Shown here: piece by piece, positions 6,314-9,602 of the stretch
How the letters are laid out: every line of letters begins with the position of its first letter
Numbering within the stretch: position 1 is the first letter of the stretch
Source of the DNA: Asaia bogorensis
GTDB lineage: Bacteria; Pseudomonadota; Alphaproteobacteria; Acetobacterales; Acetobacteraceae
Direction: 5' to 3'
NCBI GenBank assembly: GCA_945874515.1
Contig: CAMCHA010000055.1
Coordinates: forward strand, 1 to 9,602
Length of the DNA stretch: 9,602 bases
Notes under the pieces: generated by a model
The model's database searches: none
Told to the model about the DNA's origin: nothing
Seen by the model: only the letters and a program-made list of their open reading frames with translations
Translations under genes and position numbers: made by a program

Positions 6314-7146
6314 GGCACATCTCCAGCAACAGGCACGGCATAGGTGCCCAGCAATACGCAGCGAAGGGCAGCAAGCCGCTCATCGCCTGCGGCAATAAAC
6401 CCATCAATTTCGGCAAGCGCCAAGCTGCGCCCATCCTGGCGCGCCAGATACAGGATGCGCCCGCCAAGCCCCGCTTCGGTCAGCATGCGGGCAAAGCTTT
6501 CGCGTGAGGCATCGGCGCTGCCTTCCAAGCGCAGCAGGCTGCGATCCTGGCCCGAGGCATCGGGCGGCACGGGAGCAACCACCAGCGCCGCATCGGCCCG
6601 CGCTGCATCAGCCAGGAAGGGCAGCCGCGCCACAATGGACAGCCGCGGTGCTTCCAGGCTTTGCCACCAGGCGCCTTCACCTTCGCCACTGGGGGCCGGC
6701 AGAACAGCGACCGAAGCCTCCCCAGTGCTGACGGCAGCAAGCGCTTGGGCAGGTGTCGCGCTGGCGCGCAGCGGGGTTTGCGTGCCGAAATGCTCGCGCG
6801 CCAGCGCCAGGCTCGGCGCCCCTCCATTGGGTGCCGCGACGGCAGCGGTAAAGCCGCCCTGGATCGCGGTATGGGCCATGAAGATATGGCGCCAAATCCG
6901 CACCATGGCCCCGCGCGACAAGGCGCCCTCATGCCGCTCAAGCAGCCGGCGCAGCACCGCCGCTTCCCGCCCCGGCCGCAATGGAGACCCCGCGCCCGTC
7001 TTGGCGCGGCTGCCCGCCATGCGCGCCACCACGGCGGCGCGGCGCATCAGCAGATCATGCATCGCGTCATCCAGCGCATCTATTTCAGCGCGCAGCGCCT
7101 GAAGGGCGGGATCGGCAGAGGGGGTGGCAGGGGGTTTATCGTTCAT
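6310..7146 (-). CDS. Chorismate mutase fused to a reduced prephenate-dehydratase/ACT-like region
   Basis: The first 96 residues are an AroQ-type helical chorismate mutase, which turns chorismate into prephenate. Aligned by eye with the E. coli P-protein, the active-site residues appear as Arg19 (Arg11), Arg36 (Arg28), Arg47 for Lys39, Arg60-Glu61 (Arg51-Glu52) and Gln96 (Gln88). Residues 100-175 resemble the first part of prephenate dehydratase: [11 protein letters not shown] (111-121), an Ala-rich helix, and [11 protein letters not shown] (146-156) in place of the VLPIENS-x-EG segment. Then about 100 residues of a normal dehydratase are missing, and ALVVAPVPP (187-195) follows without the catalytic Thr-Arg-Phe. 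The end, [10 protein letters not shown] (201-210) to LLGTYAVPV (265-273), looks like an ACT domain. Dehydratase activity is therefore unlikely. It is the first gene of the operon with hisC and tyrA (ATGA overlap). No strong ribosome binding site is seen. Confidence 0.88.
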   Translation of the reverse strand: MNDKPPATPSADPALQALRAEIDALDDAMHDLLMRRAAVVARMAGSRAKTGAGSPLRPGREAAVLRRLLERHEGALSRGAMVRIWRHIFMAHTAIQGGFTAAVAAPNGGAPSLALAREHFGTQTPLRASATPAQALAAVSTGEASVAVLPAPSGEGEGAWWQSLEAPRLSIVARLPFLADAARADAALVVAPVPPDASGQDRSLLRLEGSADASRESFARMLTEAGLGGRILYLARQDGRSLALAEIDGFIAAGDERLAALRCVLLGTYAVPVAGDVP

Positions 7147-7233
7147 GCGGGACCAGATTTTCTAGGCAGCAATAAACCGCACATGGCCGCGCGCCAAGCG
7201 CCCTAATGTGCCGAGCAGCCTCACACGCTAAGG

Positions 7234-7263
7234 TTGCGCCCCTGGTGAGGGGCAGCGTAATAG
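7234..7263 (+). promoter_or_regulatory. Putative metX promoter containing a GC palindrome
   Basis: TTGCGC (7234-7239) and TAATAG (7258-7263) are spaced by 18 bases. A start six to eight bases past the -10 falls at 7270-7271, on the metX ATG itself, which fits the lack of any Shine-Dalgarno sequence there and suggests a leaderless mRNA. The spacer holds GCCCCT-GGTG-AGGGGC (7238-7253), flanked by ACGCT (7225-7229) and AGCGT (7254-7258). If transcription instead starts further upstream, these would form a bulged RNA stem just before the start codon. Confidence 0.38.
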
Positions 7264-7270
7264 ACTTTCC

Positions 7271-8425
7271 ATGAGCCAAGCCATCGCCCCGCTGCCCGAT
7301 GTGGACCATCAGGCTGCCCTATTTCCGGATGGGCTTGCGCTGGAATGCGGCGCGGTCATCGCGCCGCTGAAGGTCGCCTATCGCACCTATGGGCGGTTGA
7401 ATGCGACGGCCAGCAATTCTGTGCTGATCTGCCATGCGCTGACGGGCGATCAATATGTCGCCGAAACCCACCCCATCACGGGCAAGCCCGGCTGGTGGGA
7501 AAATATCATCGGCCCCGGCCGGCCTTTGGATACGGATCGCTACTTCCTGGTTTGCGCCAATGTGTTGGGCGGCTGCATGGGCTCCACCGGGCCGCGCAGT
7601 GAAATGACGGATGCCGCTGGGCGTGGGCTTGGCCGGCCTTGGGGCACGGATTTTCCCTCGGTGACGATCCGCGACATGGTGCGCGCACAAAAGCGCCTGA
7701 TGGAAAAGCTTGGGATCAGCCGCTGGCTTGCCGTGATTGGCGGTTCCATGGGCGGCATGCAGGTATTGGAATGGGCCGCGACCTATCCGGAAGCGGTCTA
7801 TGCCGCCGCCCCCATCGCCGCCGCTGCGCATCATTCCGCACAGAATATCGCCTTTCATGAAGTGGGGCGCGCTGCCATCCATTCAGATCCCGATTGGCGC
7901 GGTGGGCGCTATTGGGAAGCGGACATCATCCCAGCCAAGGGGCTATCGGTCGCGCGTATGGTGGCGCATATCACCTACTTGTCTGAAAAGGCGCTGACAC
8001 GGAAATTCGGCCGGCGCCTGCGCGGTGCCGCAGCACTGACCTTCCTTGAAGATGTGTTTGAGGTGGAGAGCTATCTGCGCCACCAGGGCTCCACCTTTGT
8101 GCGCCGCTTTGATGCCAATTCCTATCTGACCATCACCCGCGCCATGGATTTCTTTGACCTGGCGGCAGATCATGAAGGTGATTTGGCAAAGGCTTTTCGC
8201 GGTACGGCGACGCGGTTTTTCGTGGCGTCCTTCAATAGTGATTGGCTGTTCCCCACCAGCGAAAGCCGCACCCTGGTGCGTGCGCTGAACATGGCGGCGG
8301 CCAATGTCAGTTTCGTTGAGATTGACAGCGACAAGGGCCATGACGCCTTCCTGCTGGAAGAACCCGATTTCCATCGCGCGCTTGGCGGCTTCCTCGCCGG
8401 CTGCGCTGAACGCCTTGGGGTTTAG
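7271..8425 (+). CDS. metX: Homoserine O-acyltransferase (MetX)
   Basis: MetX acylates the hydroxyl of L-homoserine, usually with acetyl-CoA, the first committed step of methionine synthesis, in the cytoplasm. The 384 residues are an alpha/beta-hydrolase fold of normal length. Family motifs are YGRLN (40-44), CHALTGD (54-60), WWENIIGPG (75-83), [12 protein letters not shown] (98-109) and the nucleophile elbow GGSMGG (157-162) with Ser159. The triad is completed by Asp324 (SDWLFP, 323-328) and His357 in DKGHDAFL (354-361). The ATG at 7271 is the first possible start after an in-frame TAA at 7229-7231. metW follows nine bases after the stop, the usual proteobacterial metX-metW pair, and the gene is divergent from the chorismate mutase operon. 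Some MetX-family enzymes use succinyl-CoA; I cannot settle the acyl donor from sequence. Confidence 0.97.
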   Translation: MSQAIAPLPDVDHQAALFPDGLALECGAVIAPLKVAYRTYGRLNATASNSVLICHALTGDQYVAETHPITGKPGWWENIIGPGRPLDTDRYFLVCANVLGGCMGSTGPRSEMTDAAGRGLGRPWGTDFPSVTIRDMVRAQKRLMEKLGISRWLAVIGGSMGGMQVLEWAATYPEAVYAAAPIAAAAHHSAQNIAFHEVGRAAIHSDPDWRGGRYWEADIIPAKGLSVARMVAHITYLSEKALTRKFGRRLRGAAALTFLEDVFEVESYLRHQGSTFVRRFDANSYLTITRAMDFFDLAADHEGDLAKAFRGTATRFFVASFNSDWLFPTSESRTLVRALNMAAANVSFVEIDSDKGHDAFLLEEPDFHRALGGFLAGCAERLGV

Positions 8426-8434
8426 GTCATCACC

Positions 8435-9076
8435 ATGGACGGCGTTCAATATGTCGCGAAGAATATGCGCCTTGATCTTCGGCTGATTGCCGAGATGATT
8501 CCGCCTGACGCGCGCGTGCTTGATATTGGCTGTGGTGATGGCGCGCTGATTGAATATCTGGCGCGCGAAAAACGCGCCGATGCGCGCGGCATTGAAATTG
8601 ACATGACGCAGGTGACCAAGGCGGTCTCCGCCGGGCTCGCCGTTATCCATGGCGATGCGGATAATGATCTGGCGTTTTATCCGGATGGTGCGTTTGATTA
8701 TGTGGTGCTGTCGCGCACACTACAGGCGGTAGAAAAACCGCGCGAGGTGCTGCGCCAATTGCTGCGTATCGGGCGGCACGCCATTGTGTCCTTCCCCAAT
8801 TTTGGCCATTGGCAGATGCGCTGGCGGTTGCTCTGGGGCGGGCGCATGCCAGATACGGAAACCTGGAACCGGCCATGGTACGAAACACCCAACATCCACC
8901 CCTGCACTATCACGGATTTCACCGAGCTGTGCGCGCTTGATGGCTATGCGGTGGAACGCTGGCTGGCGGTGGATGAACAGGGGCTGAGGGCGCCATGGAG
9001 GCGCTCACTCAGGATGGCCAATCTGTTCGGCGAACAGGCGCTGTTCATGCTGCGCCGGGCTGGGCCGGGCAGGTAA
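8435..9076 (+). CDS. metW: Methionine biosynthesis protein MetW
   Basis: MetW is a methyltransferase-fold protein of about 200 residues that accompanies metX in many proteobacteria and is needed for full homoserine acylation, apparently by acting on MetX; no methyl transfer reaction is firmly assigned. The 213 residues show the nucleotide-binding loop VLDIGCGDG (28-36), the acidic GIEID (52-56) at the end of the second strand, GDADNDL (73-79), LSRTLQA (92-98) and the MetW signature SFPNFGHW (119-126), then RWRLLWGGRMP (129-139) and TPNIHPCTITDF (151-162). It starts nine bases after the metX stop with a weak AGGT eight bases before the ATG, so it is surely in the same transcript. The downstream neighbour, an XRE-type regulator, is convergent. 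Confidence 0.96.
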   Translation: MDGVQYVAKNMRLDLRLIAEMIPPDARVLDIGCGDGALIEYLAREKRADARGIEIDMTQVTKAVSAGLAVIHGDADNDLAFYPDGAFDYVVLSRTLQAVEKPREVLRQLLRIGRHAIVSFPNFGHWQMRWRLLWGGRMPDTETWNRPWYETPNIHPCTITDFTELCALDGYAVERWLAVDEQGLRAPWRRSLRMANLFGEQALFMLRRAGPGR

Positions 9077-9088
9077 CCCCGCCCGGTC
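9063..9088 (+). terminator. Possible terminator hairpin at the end of metW
   Basis: GGCCGGGC (9063-9070) can pair with GCCCGGTC (9081-9088) as an eight-base-pair stem including one G-T wobble, with a ten-base loop that holds the metW stop codon. It lies between two convergent genes and would fold on both strands. No T run follows on either side, so an intrinsic terminator is not proven. Confidence 0.3.
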
Positions 9089-9098
9089 ACCCAGAATA

Positions 9099-9575
9099 TC
9101 ACTCGGTTGGCGCGAGGCTCTTGATCAGATCAAAGACGCGCTTGCGCACGGCCGGATCGGTGATCCGGTAATAGGCGCGCACCAATTCAAGCGTTTCACG
9201 CTTGTTCATACTCTCATCTTCCAGGCCATTCTGGGCTTCGGAGAAACCATAAAGCGCCGGGCGGCTGCGCACCGCGATATTGCCGCCCATTTCGGCGGGC
9301 AGATCGTCGAAGAAGAAGCCGATCGGCACATCCAGCACCCGTGCGAGGTCGAAAAGCCGGCTGGCGCCGATGCGGTTCACACCACGTTCATACTTCTGCA
9401 CCTGCTGGAAGGTGAGGCCCAGCGCATCGCCGAGCTTTTCCTGGCTCATGCCCAGTAGGGTACGGCGCAGGCGCACCCTGCTGCCTACATGGGCGTCAAT
9501 CGGGCTCGCCCGGTGCTCGCGTTCGACCTTGGCGACAGAATCGTCTGCATCGTTCATCGCAACTACCGATTTCAT
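9099..9575 (-). CDS. XRE-family transcriptional regulator
   Basis: The 158 residues contain a Cro/C1-type helix-turn-helix at about 30-88: VGSRVRLRRTLLGMSQEKLG (30-49), the recognition-helix region LTFQQVQKYERGVNRI (54-69) and LARVLDVPIGFFFDDLP (77-93). A variable linker with an Asn/Gly/Glu patch (115-125) follows, then a conserved-looking tail ETLELVRAYYRITDPAVRKR (127-146) ending IKSLAPTE. This is the compact alphaproteobacterial type with the domain near the N-terminus and no sensor domain; I recall such regulators often lying between lnt and metK, which would be beyond the right edge. AGGAAAAGG (minus strand, 9590-9582) gives a good ribosome binding site six bases before the ATG at 9575; Met7 is a less likely start. 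A palindrome overlaps the region just upstream and may mean autoregulation. A role in methionine or SAM metabolism is only a guess from neighbours. Confidence 0.9.
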   Translation of the reverse strand: MKSVVAMNDADDSVAKVEREHRASPIDAHVGSRVRLRRTLLGMSQEKLGDALGLTFQQVQKYERGVNRIGASRLFDLARVLDVPIGFFFDDLPAEMGGNIAVRSRPALYGFSEAQNGLEDESMNKRETLELVRAYYRITDPAVRKRVFDLIKSLAPTE

Positions 9576-9589
9576 ATTTTGCCTTTTCC

Positions 9590-9602
9590 TGCCGTAACGG
9601 CA
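9590..9602 (-). promoter_or_regulatory. Perfect 13-base palindrome before the regulator gene
   Basis: TGCCGT-A-ACGGCA is an exact inverted repeat with six-base arms around one central base, ending at the last base of the window and 14 bases before the regulator ATG. Its size and symmetry fit a dimeric XRE-type repressor site that overlaps the start of its own gene, but the centre is too short for an RNA hairpin of the full arms. It could also be the end of a larger element beyond the edge. Confidence 0.38.

Noticed and set aside
6344..7102. Plus-strand frame of 252 codons opposite the chorismate mutase gene
   Set aside because: It is a Ser/Ala/Arg-rich antisense shadow of a gene with recognisable active-site residues.
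7147..7270. SAM-binding riboswitch before metX
   Set aside because: I compared the leader with the SAM-II and SAM/SAH patterns I remember and found no convincing match; only a GC hairpin is present, and transcription may start at the ATG itself.

Overview
The window looks like chromosomal DNA of a GC-rich alphaproteobacterium, most likely from the Rhodospirillales/Acetobacteraceae. This is inferred from gene content and order (accD-folC; a chorismate mutase/hisC/tyrA operon; metX-metW next to a short XRE-type regulator) and from protein style, not from any database search. A hand count gives 82 G+C in bases 1-180 (46%) against 78 in 120 sampled bases of folC and metX (65%), so the left edge stands out.

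Layout. Bases 1-569 are a comparatively AT-rich stretch holding the start of a small lipoprotein gene on the minus strand, cut by the left edge. It lies directly downstream of the 3' end of a complete tRNA-Thr(GGT) gene (570-644, minus), a typical place for an island to insert. Then on the plus strand come a 54-residue basic protein (738-902), accD (979-1869) and folC (1875-3146): fatty acid and folate synthesis. Facing them on the minus strand is an exported catalase-related haem protein (3190-4200) with its own promoter and ribosome binding site. Next on the minus strand is a tightly overlapping three-gene operon, chorismate mutase-like protein, hisC and tyrA (7146 down to 4342), which together supply enzymes from chorismate towards tyrosine and phenylalanine. 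Divergent from it are metX and metW (7271-9076), the first committed step of methionine synthesis and its partner. A convergent XRE-type regulator gene (9099-9575) closes the window; a perfect 13-base palindrome sits just upstream of its ribosome binding site.

Most of the window is ordinary core metabolism. I found no defence system, CRISPR array, insertion sequence or clear new system. The points most worth a second look are the composition break at the tRNA-Thr 3' end, the chorismate mutase whose C-terminal half looks like a shrunken, inactivated prephenate dehydratase plus ACT region, the possible leaderless start of metX with a GC palindrome in its promoter spacer, and the palindrome in front of the regulator gene.
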